A DNA stretch of 64,000 nucleotides from Dicyema japonicum (Eukaryota > Dicyemida > Rhombozoa > Dicyemidae). Below the pieces are notes generated by a model. It saw only the letters and a program-made list of their open reading frames with translations, ran no database searches and was not told the origin of the DNA. Position 1 is the first letter of the stretch; each line of letters starts with the position of its first letter. The DNA is taken from positions 545,213 through 609,212 of the forward strand of contig RDEW01000038.1 of the NCBI GenBank assembly GCA_011109175.1, in the 5' to 3' direction. This document shows positions 30,166 to 40,810 of the stretch, in pieces. The position numbers and the translations under genes are program-made.

Positions 30166-31299
30166 TATCTTTAATAAGTCACGTGCATGTTGCTTTTGTG
30201 AGTCTTTTTCTAAAATTAATTGAAAAAATCATGATTTATATATTCTCTTATAAAACTCTATCCTAGTTAATAAAAAACATATGTACTGAATCCTTGTAAA
30301 TTGGTCACATTTCAAAAAATTTTCTATGAAAAAATCCAATTCTCATTATTGGTCACAATTGAAATGGTTGTTGACTGCGGAATCATCGGGATTCTTCAGA
30401 TAAGGATTGGAAGATATTGTCTCAGATGTTCGAACTACGGACCTTCACTCTCTTGAATTCCTTGGATGTGGAATAGAGAAAAATCGAATAAGGCACTTTT
30501 AAGAAAAAAACGCTTCTGGGAAGTTTACTATTGATCTTTCTGGACAGACATGTTGGACTTTTTATGCTTAAAAACTGTTTCCTGCTTCTCAAAGTGATTT
30601 TCAACTTACGAAATTCCCATTGTTCTGATGAAGAGGATATCCTATCTCTCCTTGATAAAGTCAACTCTTGAAGCGATTTAAATATACACTAGACATCTGC
30701 GAACACTCCGCGTGCATATGGTCTAGTTCCTGTGGAGGGCTTGTCGTGAGCATCGATTAATTGACAAACGACGTTAGTCTCTTCTGGAATCTCCACAGCC
30801 CGGACTTGTATACTTATTAAAGCTCAATGTTATATGTATGTGGCACGATAACTCAGGTGTCTAACTTTGATTTGACGTGCTTAAAAGACTTGAATTCAGT
30901 ATTTTATTATTGCATTTGTAAGAAGAGTGTTTAAATAAGCAGTTTAAAAAAATCAGGATTTGATTGTTTTAACCACATGTGCTGTCTCCTATTGCCCCCA
31001 TCTCCAGGATCTCTACGATCTTGTATTAGTTTTTATAAATGATTAAAGTGAAAAGTTTTTAAAATTAGCATTGAAAGTCACGCCACTTGACATGAAATTT
31101 TCAGAAACTCAAATTCTTCATATTTTGTTCACTCACATTTTCGGCAATGTTTTTAATTGTTCAAAAAATTTTTTTAATTAAAATCCGTCTATTTATCCGC
31201 GAGTTATGGTGGAACAAACACACAACATTGAGCTTTAATTAGTACATAGATGTGATGGCTTGAGGGAGTTTCTTTGGGTTATTCGGAATTACCATACCT
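30166..31299. other. No recognised gene; 80-codon minus frame unassigned
   Basis: The frame 30,664-30,422 (-) is basic and serine-rich (SRRDRISSSSEQWEFRKLK) and unrecognised. The block atgttcgaactacgg near 30,425 could be a tRNA-like B box but no head or tail was found. Confidence 0.3.
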
Positions 31300-31605
31300 T
31301 CGAACGCCCGTCAAGTGCATATTTTTTTTCTTATAGCGCCTCAAAGAATTTGGTTGGATACGGTCCTCAACTCTTATTCCGACGGGATGACAACATTCCC
31401 TTTTTATAATGGTCGGAACCTGGTTTGGGACGCTAAATATGTTGATACATAATTTCAGAAAATTTGGCCGCTTCCATCTCAGACTCAGGTAATGCTTCCA
31501 AGGAAGCCGAGGATTAAAAAAAAGTACCGAAGCATTTCAGAGGATAACCTCTCTCTTTACGATCTAAATCATGCAAATTAAGAAAACATTTTGAAACGAT
31601 AGTTT
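31300..31605 (+). mobile_element. NLR-A retrotransposon C-terminal fragment
   Basis: Plus strand reads DGMTTFPFYNGRNLVWDAKY then VDT (31,381-31,450), followed across a frameshift by a proline/glutamine stretch and KYRSISEDNLSLYDL. The RPDG box and LVWDxxxVDT order match the other NLR-A ends. It stops before the assembly gap. Confidence 0.6.
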
Positions 31606-31734
31606 CTGAATATGCCCATATAAGAATTTTTTATAAGAAAATCAAAAGATAACCAAACGAAAACAGTAAAAATCGTTTCTGCTAAAAATAATGTTTGTAT
31701 TATACTATGGAATATAAGGGAGGCGTGTAAAAAA

Positions 31735-32024
31735 NNNNNNNNNNNNNNNNNNNNNNNNNNNNNNNNNNNNNNNNNNNNNNNNNNNNNNNNNNNNNNNNNN
31801 NNNNNNNNNNNNNNNNNNNNNNNNNNNNNNNNNNNNNNNNNNNNNNNNNNNNNNNNNNNNNNNNNNNNNNNNNNNNNNNNNNNNNNNNNNNNNNNNNNNN
31901 NNNNNNNNNNNNNNNNNNNNNNNNNNNNNNNNNNNNNNNNNNNNNNNNNNNNNNNNNNNNNNNNNNNNNNNNNNNNNNNNNNNNNNNNNNNNNNNNNNNN
32001 NNNNNNNNNNNNNNNNNNNNNNNN
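31735..32024. other. Assembly gap (290 N)
   Basis: Run of N from 31,735 to 32,024. The flanks do not obviously match each other, so its real length is unknown. Confidence 1.
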
Positions 32025-32339
32025 ATAACAGTTAATTTTTTTTTCGATGTATCCGCGGTTAATTAATTAATTAACCTTGTACAAGAAATATTTAAAATTT
32101 TAATTAATTATATTTTAAAAATAATAGATTAGTACTTTATATAAAAAAATCGCCTTTGTGGTAGTTTTGCATTGTTTTTCTATTAATTTAATTTATTTTT
32201 TTAAGTTTTTCTATAAATGTACTCCAACTTAGTTTGATTGAATATTTTTGACTTTTAAAAACTATCCATATATTAGATTTATTTTATTAATTTTGGATAG
32301 CAATAATAAAGGAACCTCACAAAATTAGTATTATCGAAT
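32025..32339. other. AT-rich, nothing recognised
   Basis: Low-complexity A/T sequence with attaattaa repeats directly after the gap. Confidence 0.4.
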
Positions 32340-32490
32340 ACTATTCCTATTTGGTGCTCGTCCCATAGCTACTATTTGACAGTTGCTTGTATGGGTCTGG
32401 GAGCGTCCGCTTTTGGCTGCAACGTTTTTGTTAGCCACCGGTATCTTTCACTCGTAGGAACCAGGGGTAAATAAATAAATTCCTATGTGG
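32340..32490 (+). repeat. Probable retroposon 3-prime end
   Basis: A non-AT-rich block (cttgtatgggtctgggagcg, cgtaggaaccag) ends in ggggtaaataaataaattcc. The G-run plus TAAATA tail resembles the tails at 32,725 and 36,005. Confidence 0.4.
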
Positions 32491-32559
32491 ACTGTCTAAT
32501 ATTATTAATATATTAATAATTGTAAACACAAGACCAATTCTACGTGTCTTTCTTGTTGT

Positions 32560-32745
32560 CCCTAATAGTTTTAGCTGCATTGACATATGCATTTAGAGCC
32601 ACCAGCATTTAATGTGCTATTGGAGGATAGTTTTGGACGGCAAAAAGGGATTTTTCCCTTGTGTTCCTTTCTTGGATTAATTAGTTATGAATGTTTGTGC
32701 TGAGATACCAAAGATTACAAGCCTAGGGGTAATAAATAAACACTT
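32560..32745 (+). mobile_element. LINE/SINE 3-prime tail, second example of the SINE-A tail
   Basis: ggattaattagttatgaatg, then tttgtgctgag, a taccaaagattacaagccta block and ggggtaataaataaac. Closely similar to the end of SINE-A at 6,680-6,740. The upstream part lacks tRNA boxes, so it may be a truncated LINE or SINE. Confidence 0.5.
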
Positions 32746-33057
32746 AATTTAATAACAACCCCAGATATCCAGTTCCCAGTATCACATCCTTTCTATTATC
32801 GACTCCCTCTACCGAATTATAGAAGAGAGAGATCATTTTTAGATGCCGGCCATACATTGGACGTTTCTTGAGTTAAAATGGATCAATGAAGCCTCTATGA
32901 ACTGAAGAAGGAAACGAGTGTGGAGGAAATCCTCCGACCAAGTAGGGTTCCACGTGTGTTCTAAGCCCTCTTTTATTTAACTATGCGATAATGAATAATT
33001 AAGTGGAGCATTCCAAAATTTGACAAATCACCGTCTTGGAATAAATTACTTTGATGT
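32746..33057. other. No recognised feature
   Basis: Contains a short gccggccatacattggacgt block that resembles 16,015-16,040 (gccgtcatgcattgggcgtc), suggesting another unclassified dispersed repeat. Confidence 0.35.
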
Positions 33058-33312
33058 GTGGATCAGAAGAGAAGTCTTTCGAAGATTATATCAATAGCTG
33101 AAGGACAACACCTTCGTATGAATCTGGGATTGTTCCTATATGTATATACAACTAGGATTGAACCGCTCTTGGTCTATGGCCTTCAGAGATGGAAGAGAAA
33201 AAAAGGCAACTTCGCTGAGCTTCTTGATAGATCAAGATGTCATTCAATTGGCACACGGAATGTATCCAAGTATGAAGGTTATGTAAGCCCTCACATCCAA
33301 TTCACTATTTAG
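33058..33312 (+). mobile_element. Possible RT thumb fragment
   Basis: An 84-codon frame contains TTRIEPLLVYGLQRWKRKK, which resembles the box (I-x-P-x-L-x-Y-G-x-x-x-W) after the palm in RTE- and NLR-B-type RTs. The rest is unrecognised. Confidence 0.3.
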
Positions 33313-34309
33313 TTTCCCAGGCTTTTCCTAACTTTGATAGTGTTCATCTTGTGCTTGATTGAAATAATTAACTGATGATCCCCCAGGTTCTTTCGATTTT
33401 GGACAAGAGTGGGATTTGATCTTGGACACTTTGTGCATCCGACGTCTCATGAGTCTGTAACCTGTGAGAAAGAGGAAGACATGGTTATTCGTCCACCATT
33501 AAGGGAAGTAACATTTAACGGATGTATGTCATCACCTTAAGTTCACAGCATATTAGCATTACTCTTTAGTAAATTAATGTGGGTCATTTCCGAGGGAATA
33601 TCGAATAGTCAACAAGATGTATGATACTTGTCGAGTCCCTGGATATATCGAGAAGGAACTCGCAACTAAATATGGTATCTTGGAACTGTAATCTTCTTAT
33701 CATTTGCTACTTGAATGACACACTATTTGCGGATGTTTCAGATTTTCTTTAATTCTTAACATTGAGTGAATGGGATTAATTGATGGGTTTTTTGGATAAA
33801 CTCAGGAATCAGTAAACGTTGTCATTAAAGGAGTAGGTAAGGGTAGAGCTTGCAATTTGCCCTAATAAACGTTCAGATGATCAAGCCAAGTTTCTTCATC
33901 ATTTAGGATGGAACTCCTTTCAGCCAAGACCGGGTGCTCTCAGAATCGAAAATCCATATCTCATGGCAATATTTAAGGAAATGCGCTTAATAAGCCAGAT
34001 TTTTTCTCCAATACATTCCTTTTTCATCGTGCAATAGGAGATCCGATACAGTTCATCAGGTTCAGTGATCTGATTCCAAGTAAAACAAACAAATTTTTCA
34101 ATATGATTGGTCCTAGCACAGCAAAATTTATGAGGCTAATCGGTCACCATGCAGGACTGGAAGAAAGATTATAGAATGACACGATATTGATATCGAGAAT
34201 GATTCTATGAGCTTCCGATCATTAAAAGCAATCAGATTCAGAAATTTCGGAGCCCCAATTAACAATATAACTTCAAAAATATAGTTTTTACAAATTTATT
34301 CTTTTATTT
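33313..34309. other. No recognised gene
   Basis: Frames of up to about 55 codons such as TNKFFNMIGPSTAKFMRLIG near 34,090 match nothing I know. Confidence 0.4.
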
Positions 34310-34329
34310 AAAACTGCTATCCATCCAAA

Positions 34330-35480
34330 GGGGACCACGCCGACATTATCGAAGTTGCGTTGCCTCTCACGATTGCAACAGAGATCAACTAGAGTAGCCA
34401 CCGGGTCTCACGTGCGTAGTGGCTTTTTAGTGTAGCTAAGCGTACAAGTTTCTTTAGGAAGCGAAGCGATTTTCCACTTATTCTTCCAGTTGTCTCGACC
34501 ACTATCGGATAAAACGCGAATCGATCGCGTAGCGCTTCGTATTTCTTCTCCTTTGCCCTCATCGTTTTTTCCGCGGAATACAGTGTGTCTACCGCGCTCC
34601 CGAGAATGTTGGATGGCAAAGCGTGTCGACACAAGTAGCGTCCCAGACCAAAGGTTTCCCCTCTTCGAATGGGAAAATTGTGATACCGTCGGGACGTTTT
34701 CCGTCTCCTCTGTCCAGACCAACAGGTTCTAGTATGACTGAGTATCCCGCAGACTCCAAGGCTCGCTTGACAATTCCGTTGATCGCCTTGTGTCTTGGGA
34801 ATCGTCCTGCACTTCTCCGACAAGAGAGGGCATTGAGTCCATAACAATCGACGGTTGCGCCACATCGGCACACTATAGGACTGTTCAGACGGCTCAATTA
34901 TACATTTTTGATCTGCAAGGATCCTCACCGCAGCACGGATACCACCTTCCGATAGTTTTCGACGGATCGCACTTCTTAATCTCTGAGTGTCCGAGATAGT
35001 CGATGTTGGCTTCTCATGGTTTTGAAATTTGTAAGTGAGCTTTTCTGAGTCTTCCAATAGGTTCCTTGAGAAGAATGTGTGGACATTCTCCTTTACTAAT
35101 GACGTAAGTGATTTCTCTTCTTTTCCCCTCCTATGGAGTATGCATAGTGTGAATGGAGCGAAGCAAAATAATCGTACCCAATCATCAGAGTCGTCCGAAG
35201 AAACTACCCTTTCAATACACTCACATAGGCAGTCAGCGACAGATATACGGGGAGCTTTGGGATCTTAATCAGGAGTCTTCGTGTGTGTGTCAGGTTGGAG
35301 ATCAATTCAAGTATTTCCTGATGGTCTAGTGGAACATGTTCAGAAGGGCAGCGTAGGGAAGAGTTTGTCGTATTATCTGGTAGATGACAAGATCGACAGT
35401 GCCAATCGGAAATGGCAGCCAGGGCTCTTTTAGTCATTCCGGCAGGCACAGGACATGTGGAAGTCATACGAACATGCTGT
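34330..35480 (-). mobile_element. NLR-A retrotransposon, internally deleted copy 2
   Basis: Reading down the minus strand: VPAGMTKRALAAISDWHCRS (35,450-35,391, a C-x2-C tip of the N-terminal zinc finger), LELISNLTHTRRLLI, YLSLTAYVSV, the SDDSDDW zone, then KLTYKFQNHEKP, RLRSAIRRKLSEGGIRAAVR and ILADQK (34,905-34,960). The next sequence is [20 protein letters not shown] (34,868), so the entire RT palm and thumb are missing. Then [74 protein letters not shown] and VVETTGRISGKSLRFLKK, ending near 34,330. The breakpoint differs from that at 19,735, so the two deletions are independent. Confidence 0.82.
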
Positions 35481-35705
35481 GCAATGGATCATCCGCTTTC
35501 TTTTGTTCATTATGTTGCACTTTGTGCAGATCTCATCTTCTTTTGCAGTTTACTGCATGTCCTTTTCTGATTTTCCTTTCTTATTCTCTTCTCTTAGCAA
35601 CGACACAACGTATACTAAAATGAATTATGGTATATAAAATCAAAAATGGAATCTATAACTTCGTAATCATAAAACATTTTTTAAGTTATATAATTTAACT
35701 CATTA
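35481..35705. other. AT-rich, unassigned
   Basis: Frames of 60-79 codons overlap here on the plus strand but have no recognisable motif; they lie upstream of the NLR-A start in antisense. Confidence 0.35.
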
Positions 35706-36022
35706 ATGTCACCGCGTAACGATATGTGGTGCTACGTGGCCAATTGGTTGAAGTTTTCTGTTTGTTTTGTCTGTTCCTTCTTTTTTCTTTCTACTAGAGA
35801 GGCTTCATGTGATTCACCTGTCTCAGGTGACAGGTTGACACGAAAAAAGATCGTTTGCTCTCTCCCACTCTACTGGAAACTGCATACACTTAACTAGTTT
35901 ACTTAACTTCTTTTTCAGTGAATCCGGGGTTAATAAATTAAAATGACTCTTTTGTGAAAATGGCATTTTATGGTAAAAATTGCAAAAAGCTTACCAAAGA
36001 GTATAAGCCTGGAGGGTAATAA
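35706..36022 (+). repeat. Dispersed repeat D (plus copy) followed by a retroposon tail
   Basis: The 63-codon frame starts MSPRNDMWCYVANWLKFSVC. The same short peptide, MWSYVANWLKFSAF, is read on the minus strand at 54,757-54,545 and, more broken, at 44,590-44,400. The DNA block tgtggtgctacgtggccaat is conserved, as is attggttgaa. Conservation of the reading frame over about 15 residues hints at a coding origin (N-terminus of a retroelement ORF), but no family was recognised. The segment ends in agtataagcctggagggtaa and taaataaatac, like SINE-A tails. Confidence 0.5.
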
Positions 36023-36425
36023 ATAAATACACCTTCAAAACATCACCCTTAGACTCCCTTCCACAAACTGGCATAACATGTTAAAGCATCAATGAGTCAT
36101 ACGGGACTCTGAGTATTTTAAGAATTTAAATTGTGGGGTAAAAGTTAATAGCTGACAACCAATAATGTCATCACGATCTCCTATAGCGACAAGTTCTTCC
36201 AAGATCACACAAAAGTTCAGAACAAGATCATCCAGAATCAAACGAAAGGAAAGGGGAAACGTCCAGTTCTCTCAGTTGTTAGAATCTCTCTAGTGTTATG
36301 CTGTTTGTTGTTCTTATGATGACTAAAACACAGTGTCATCACTAATATTGCCTTTCAGTTTGCTCTTCACTTATAGGGCTTAGGAATTAATGAACCCTAG
36401 CTTTACGGATCCGATCTTTACTTTG
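36023..36425. other. No recognised feature
   Basis: Mixed composition, short frames only. Confidence 0.4.
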
Positions 36426-36426
36426 A

Positions 36427-36786
36427 TCACGTCAAAACAGTGAAGTTGAGTTTGAAATTCCCTTCCTGTTTGAAATATTTGAATGGGAGTGCATAGTTCA
36501 TGAGATATACTTCAAATCCCGTATTCATTGGACTACTTCCATGTATGAGACCAGTGAGATACCTGGTGTCAGAGTGCTTTGCAGTCTTACAATGTAAATT
36601 AGAATTGAAAAGTTGCACGTGATATGTTCTCCCGAGTCTAAATAAAGGAGAACGACAAACCGCATGAAATATAAATACCATCAAAGGTGTCATGATAGAG
36701 GAGACCACAGGATCGTTGCTGATGTTACTGAAGGAACCCATTCTTTTGCTGTCGTTAACCTCAACCAGGGTCTTCGTCAAATCCAC
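36427..36786 (-). CDS. Unrecognised 119-codon frame
   Basis: One of the longest frames in the window that I cannot tie to a mobile element. It opens MDLTKTLVEVNDSKRMGS, has one moderately hydrophobic stretch (VSSIMTPLMVFIFHAV) near residues 28-43, a KHSDTRYLTGLIHGSSPMNT segment, and ends KQEGNFKLNFTVLT. No signal peptide at the N-terminus; the frame also lacks an obvious promoter. No repeat copies were noticed elsewhere in the window. It could be an exon of a real gene or a chance frame. Confidence 0.25.
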   Translation of the reverse strand: MDLTKTLVEVNDSKRMGSFSNISNDPVVSSIMTPLMVFIFHAVCRSPLFRLGRTYHVQLFNSNLHCKTAKHSDTRYLTGLIHGSSPMNTGFEVYLMNYALPFKYFKQEGNFKLNFTVLT

Positions 36787-36789
36787 AAG

Positions 36790-37145
36790 AAGAGATGTTC
36801 TTTATTTTAAGCCGTGATTAGCTGAACCCCCACTATAACTAGCCAGTGACCTTTGAGTTGTCCATCCAAGAGGATTTTAGGGTCAAAAATTTGTCCTTAT
36901 TAGGAATCACAGCCTCATTTCTAGAAATTAAGCAGGTTTCCGGGTAGAAGAAAACAGAATCAATCAAACCAGACACCACGTGGTCTAGTCTGACTATATG
37001 ATTCTTGGTCTTGTTTTTTTAGCATTTGGCATTCTAAAGTTTAGAATTAAAAGGTCACTGAGATAATTTCCATGGGTAGTTGATATCACTGGTCAGTAAT
37101 AATAGAATGCACATCCATTGCGACTCACTTATCAGTAGGAGCATC
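36790..37145. other. No recognised feature
   Basis: Short frames only. Confidence 0.4.
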
Positions 37146-37148
37146 AAG

Positions 37149-37500
37149 TCTATTTATTCTATTTTAAAACCCCAAGGCCACCAAGAAAAAAGATTAACTC
37201 ACTAATTAGGAAATCCAAATGTCTCTCGAATGCTCCTAGAATGCTAACCAGCAATCTAATTGGATTCCGGAAGTGCCTTTTTTATGTTTGCAGAAGAATT
37301 ATATTGGTGTGTACTTTTTATGGTCGAACTGAACATCTGCATGGGCCGACATTTCTCTGAAAGGTTTCCTAGCTCCTTGCAGATACGTAGGAAGCCCTGT
37401 GCATTTTCAACATCGAAAGACTGGATATGGTGTCTGATTGCATATGCGGTATGATTTTCCCCTGAAAGAGTTTATACAATCGATCTCGAAGAAGGAAGAG
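37149..37500 (-). mobile_element. NLR-B retrotransposon 3-prime fragment
   Basis: DNA similarity to 5,228-5,500: accccaaggccaccaagaaa versus atcccaagaccaccaagaaa, then the segment antisense to FFCRN and a conserved tttcctagctccttgcagat. On the minus strand the C-KELGN-like and S(A)NIKKALPE strings are degraded versions of CNDLGNP and FFCRNKRKHFRN. Plus-strand frame 37,260-37,454 is a shadow. Confidence 0.55.
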
Positions 37501-37729
37501 AGAATCTCCAGGCAGAACAGGCATATTCAATTTTCGACACAATGACTTGAAGATATAGTTTGCTGATAGAAGCTGTAGGTGTGATGGGACTATTCTTTAT
37601 GATTGCTTTTAGGACGTCCCAACATATTGATTTGATTTTTTAAAAAAAGTTATTTTTATATTTTTTTGAATTTATGAAATATATTTAATTATTATTAATT
37701 AGGTCTAATGGCTCTTTTCCACCATGTCT
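37501..37729. other. Spacer, AT-rich
   Basis: No feature recognised. Confidence 0.4.
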
Positions 37730-37950
37730 CAACGTCTCGTATAATCGTTGATAGACCACGTGCGAAGAAGGATTATTTTTTGTCAAAGGACTTATTGGGC
37801 TGTCCCGAAGATGGCCCTGCATATTGGATCAACAGTCAATCCCCTACTTACGGAAGCTACGAACAGTAATCGCGGATCCGGATTCCTTCGCGTCTCTGAG
37901 GATGCTAGAAACCCCATTTCCAAGGCAAAAAAACCGATTTGTTAAAAAGT
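37730..37950 (+). mobile_element. NLR-B retrotransposon C-terminal fragment
   Basis: Frame reading MALHIGSTVNPLLTEATNSN then RGSGFLRVSEDARNPISKAK, matching HIGTVNPL and ESGFLRICKEIGNPL of the minus-strand copy at 10,600-10,800. It lies head to head with the minus copy at 37,149-37,500. Confidence 0.55.
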
Positions 37951-38049
37951 TTCCCTTCCCATAAAAGTATAGTCTTGTTATTTTAGAGCACTGCAAATAT
38001 CGTTACTTACAGTCAAGATTCTAACTTGAGGGGTTCAGTTATTAGGTTA

Positions 38050-38320
38050 GACGATAGCTTCGTACCACTGACTTTTCAGTCACGTGCATGAACCAAATGT
38101 CTTTCTGGTAGCGGGAAAAAGACCAGATGACCTCTAGTTCGAATCTCACTGGAGCGTTGGATATGTGGAGAACACCGAACCTGACCAAAGTCTCTGGAGA
38201 TTCTTATGAAACTCGGCTCCAGAATGTGGGCCCGTAAAATCAGTCAGTCGTAATGTAAGATCATGCGCGGGCACGAGGAAGGAACACCAGGCAAAGATGA
38301 TGTCAATGTTGGATCACAAC
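38050..38320 (+). mobile_element. SINE-C, tRNA-derived
   Basis: A head with tctggtagcgggaaaaagac, cagatgacctctagttcgaa and tctcactggagcg contains a B-box-like TAGTTCGAATCTC. The body includes gagattcttatgaaactcgg and a gggcacgaggaaggaacacc end. A related degraded copy lies at 4,555-4,770. The A box is weak. Confidence 0.45.
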
Positions 38321-38511
38321 CAATGACCTTGGCATTTGAAGGTAGCCTCTAAACGGAAGGCTACTACTTCCCTTTCTCAATGTGAGTTTTTGTACAAGTG
38401 GAGTGTGATAATGTCTCCGATCCTTTAACAATAATGTATCTTTCCAATTTACATTTTATTATATTTAATTCTGACTTTTCAAAAATCGAAAATTCGTTAA
38501 AACTTAATTAG

Positions 38512-38775
38512 ACTGGGTGATGCAGTTTGACGGTTAACGGTCTAGAGGCCTGTAGTTCGCTAGTTCGAATCCCGATATTGTACATTTCTGTTAAGATTCC
38601 ACGCATCAATATGATTTGGTTTGACGAGTGACGTAGTCATCAGTAAACACTTCACTGCGGCACTGCGGAACCGGACCGTCTATAAAGGACACACCCAAGA
38701 AAAAGAAAACAAAGAAGTGAAGAGCATTCTTTGGTTTTCCCTAATCGATTAGCTATGATAACTGTTTTTTTCTTA
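38512..38775 (+). mobile_element. SINE-B, tRNA-derived, plus-strand copy
   Basis: tRNA-like head: actgggtgatgcagtttgac, ggttaacggtctagaggcct and the B box AGTTCGAATCC at 38,562-38,572. The body contains tttgacgagtgacgtagtca, cactgcggaaccgga and aagaaaaagaaaacaaagaa. The end ctaatcgattagctatgata resembles the SINE-A tail. The body matches the minus-strand copy at 40,811-41,050, including tttgacgagtgacg, gtcatcagt and cactgcggaac. Confidence 0.7.
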
Positions 38776-39115
38776 ATTTAAGTATTTGTTCTGCACACAA
38801 TCGAAACTTTAAACAGTGTTTACTGGTACCGCGAATGTGCTTAAAAAAGCATGGGGAGCTGTTATTGAACTATAGAGAAATATGGGCTAAAAACCAGGAT
38901 TAGACCTAACATCAAGGAAACAAAACCATCTCAGCCGGTTTGAAGTCATTTCTGACTAAGTTGTGCTTTTGTTTAGAACAGATCCTTTACGTAATAGTTT
39001 GAAAAAAACCAGTTTCAATTAAATTTTTCAATTATATTTGAGTGACAATCTGCAATCTTTTGTTTACTTAACATTGAAAATAACTGACTTACTCTTTGCT
39101 CAAATCAATCGAGAA
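38776..39115. other. No recognised gene
   Basis: AT-rich, unassigned. Confidence 0.4.
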
Positions 39116-39123
39116 AGACTTGA

Positions 39124-39570
39124 CCAGTGGTTCTTATTTTTTGTGTCTGCGGGCCAAAATTAATGATTAACAATTAGTTTGCGGGCCGCAAAAAATTTCT
39201 TTAAGAAAATTAAACTTTATTAACTAAAATTAATGTGAGCTGCTTATTTAAATACTCTTCTAGAAATTCAATAATAAAATACTTATTCCAAGTCTCTTAA
39301 GCACTTTAACACATGCACTACAAATGCGGGCTGAAGAATCAGCAAAACAGCAGAGCAGGTTAACTGAATTGAGAACACATACCTAACAAGTCTGGGCTGT
39401 GGAATTCCCAGAAAAGACTCAGCGTCGTTATTCAAATAATCGAAGTTCGCGACAGGCCCTCCGCGGGAGATAGACCATATACACGCGAGCGTGCGCAGGT
39501 GTCTAGTATTTTTATAATTTTAATCGGGTCGCATCTAAGTAGCCCGATGGGCCGCGGTTGAGAACCACTG
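39124..39570. mobile_element. Non-autonomous hAT element (MITE), 447 bp
   Basis: Begins CAGTGGTTCTTATTTT with tgtctgcgggcc shortly inside, and ends gggccgcggttgagaaccactg. The outer CAGTGGTTCT pairs perfectly with AGAACCACTG and the GC-rich inner block ggccc pairs less regularly. Flanking 8-mers gacttgac (39,116-39,123) and atcttgac (39,571-39,578) match at 6 of 8 positions, as expected of an ageing hAT target duplication. There is no transposase. Termini resemble those of the hAT fragment at 25,929 (CAGTGGTTCC), a possible source of enzyme when active. Confidence 0.82.
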
Positions 39571-39578
39571 ATCTTGAC

Positions 39579-39950
39579 TTTTGAAACGTGTTTGCTGATA
39601 CTGTTATTGAATGGGAGACGAGGCTTAATGATATTATTAAGTTCGGGAGTTTAGTTGCCAATAAAGAATTTAAGTCATTGAAGTTATATTAAAGCTATTT
39701 TTTGCTATTTTGATTATTTTGATTTTTTTTGATTTTTTTCATATTGTTAAGAATGTTGAATAGTAGTGAAATGTTGTATAGTTGAGATTTTTTTTCATAT
39801 TAAGAATGTTGTATTGTTAAGAATGTTGTATAGTAGAGATATGTACAATGAGGTGCAAAAAACTAATGAAATTAGATCTTGTAACCAAAGAAATATAATT
39901 GATCCGTAGTGTTCATTTGGTCTTGTCTTAAACTGTACATCCGCGAATGT
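39579..39950. repeat. Low-complexity stretch with short duplications
   Basis: The unit ttaagaatgttgtatagtag recurs with variation three times at about 39,747-39,840 between T-rich tracts. No gene recognised. Confidence 0.5.
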
Positions 39951-39959
39951 GTTACAGAA

Positions 39960-40350
39960 TGGCAGTGGATGTATGTGTTCAATCGCTTATTGTCTTCTAT
40001 AAAAACATGCCGATATATTATTGTGGGATATAAAGCTTAACGATGTGATATTTACTGTGTTGGACTGCTAAGAATCTGTGAGGATAGTAAGAGTAGTCCG
40101 CTGGTTTATTGGGAAGTTAAAAATCCGTGGAATTTTGATCACTTGCATGATTCGTCTCAATATTTTTAAGACTTCTTGTGTGACAGGGCTTGTCACCGGA
40201 GATGTTCTCCGAGAGATAGGAAGCGTAATCTCGTCCAGACTGGAGGATCCTATAAAAGGCGTTGGTTCCGCGAACGTCTTAGAATTGCCACTGTTTCTTG
40301 GCAGCTGGTGCCTGATTTGTTTCTTTCTTAGAAGCTACTGAGTTTTGGGA
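39960..40350 (+). mobile_element. NLR-A-like C-terminal fragment
   Basis: The 87-codon frame contains VTGDVLREIGSVISSRLEDP. One base out of frame, the following DNA gives RRWFRERLRIATVSWQLVPD. Together this is the LIxEIGxxI...DP...FxERL end also seen at 43,200-43,290 (DDLIQGIGSMI, CFRERIDSY). The upstream part to 39,960 is unassigned. The frame is therefore retroelement-derived rather than a gene. Confidence 0.5.
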
Positions 40351-40810
40351 CATCATAGCTTCTCAATGTGTCTCTTGCCTTGGAGGAAGAAATTATCTTC
40401 CAATGGAGTGGAGTGAAAGGTTCACCTTTTAGATTATTAGCAACAATCATATAATAATATTAACTATCATTCATACGGGCATCGTCTGACAAAATCCTCC
40501 AAGTTCTTTCAATTTGGGATTGACTGAACTCTGATTATTCTTACATCCTAGACTTCCATTGTTCAGTACTTTGCTTTCGTGTGCCTCATAAGTCCATCAT
40601 CTCTCCCATTCATATGAAAAGCAAAAATACAAGGGCTTTTATCTACCCTGATGATTAGTAGAAATTTCGTGAACCTTTCTATTGATAACCATTTGGTTAA
40701 CTGGCCTTATGTATATTGTTTGTAATATAATAAAGCCTTTTCACGAGAGCCATAGTATTTATAGCTCCGCATAGGCAGGACACACACTTTATTTAAGTAA
40801 AGAAAAGTTA
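40351..40810. other. No recognised gene
   Basis: Short frames only; a gatgatcc-like block near 40,490 is unassigned. Confidence 0.4.

Noticed and set aside
38512-38585. Functional tRNA gene
   Set aside because: A and B boxes are present but the acceptor stem cannot be closed and a conserved SINE body follows; the second copy has the same body.
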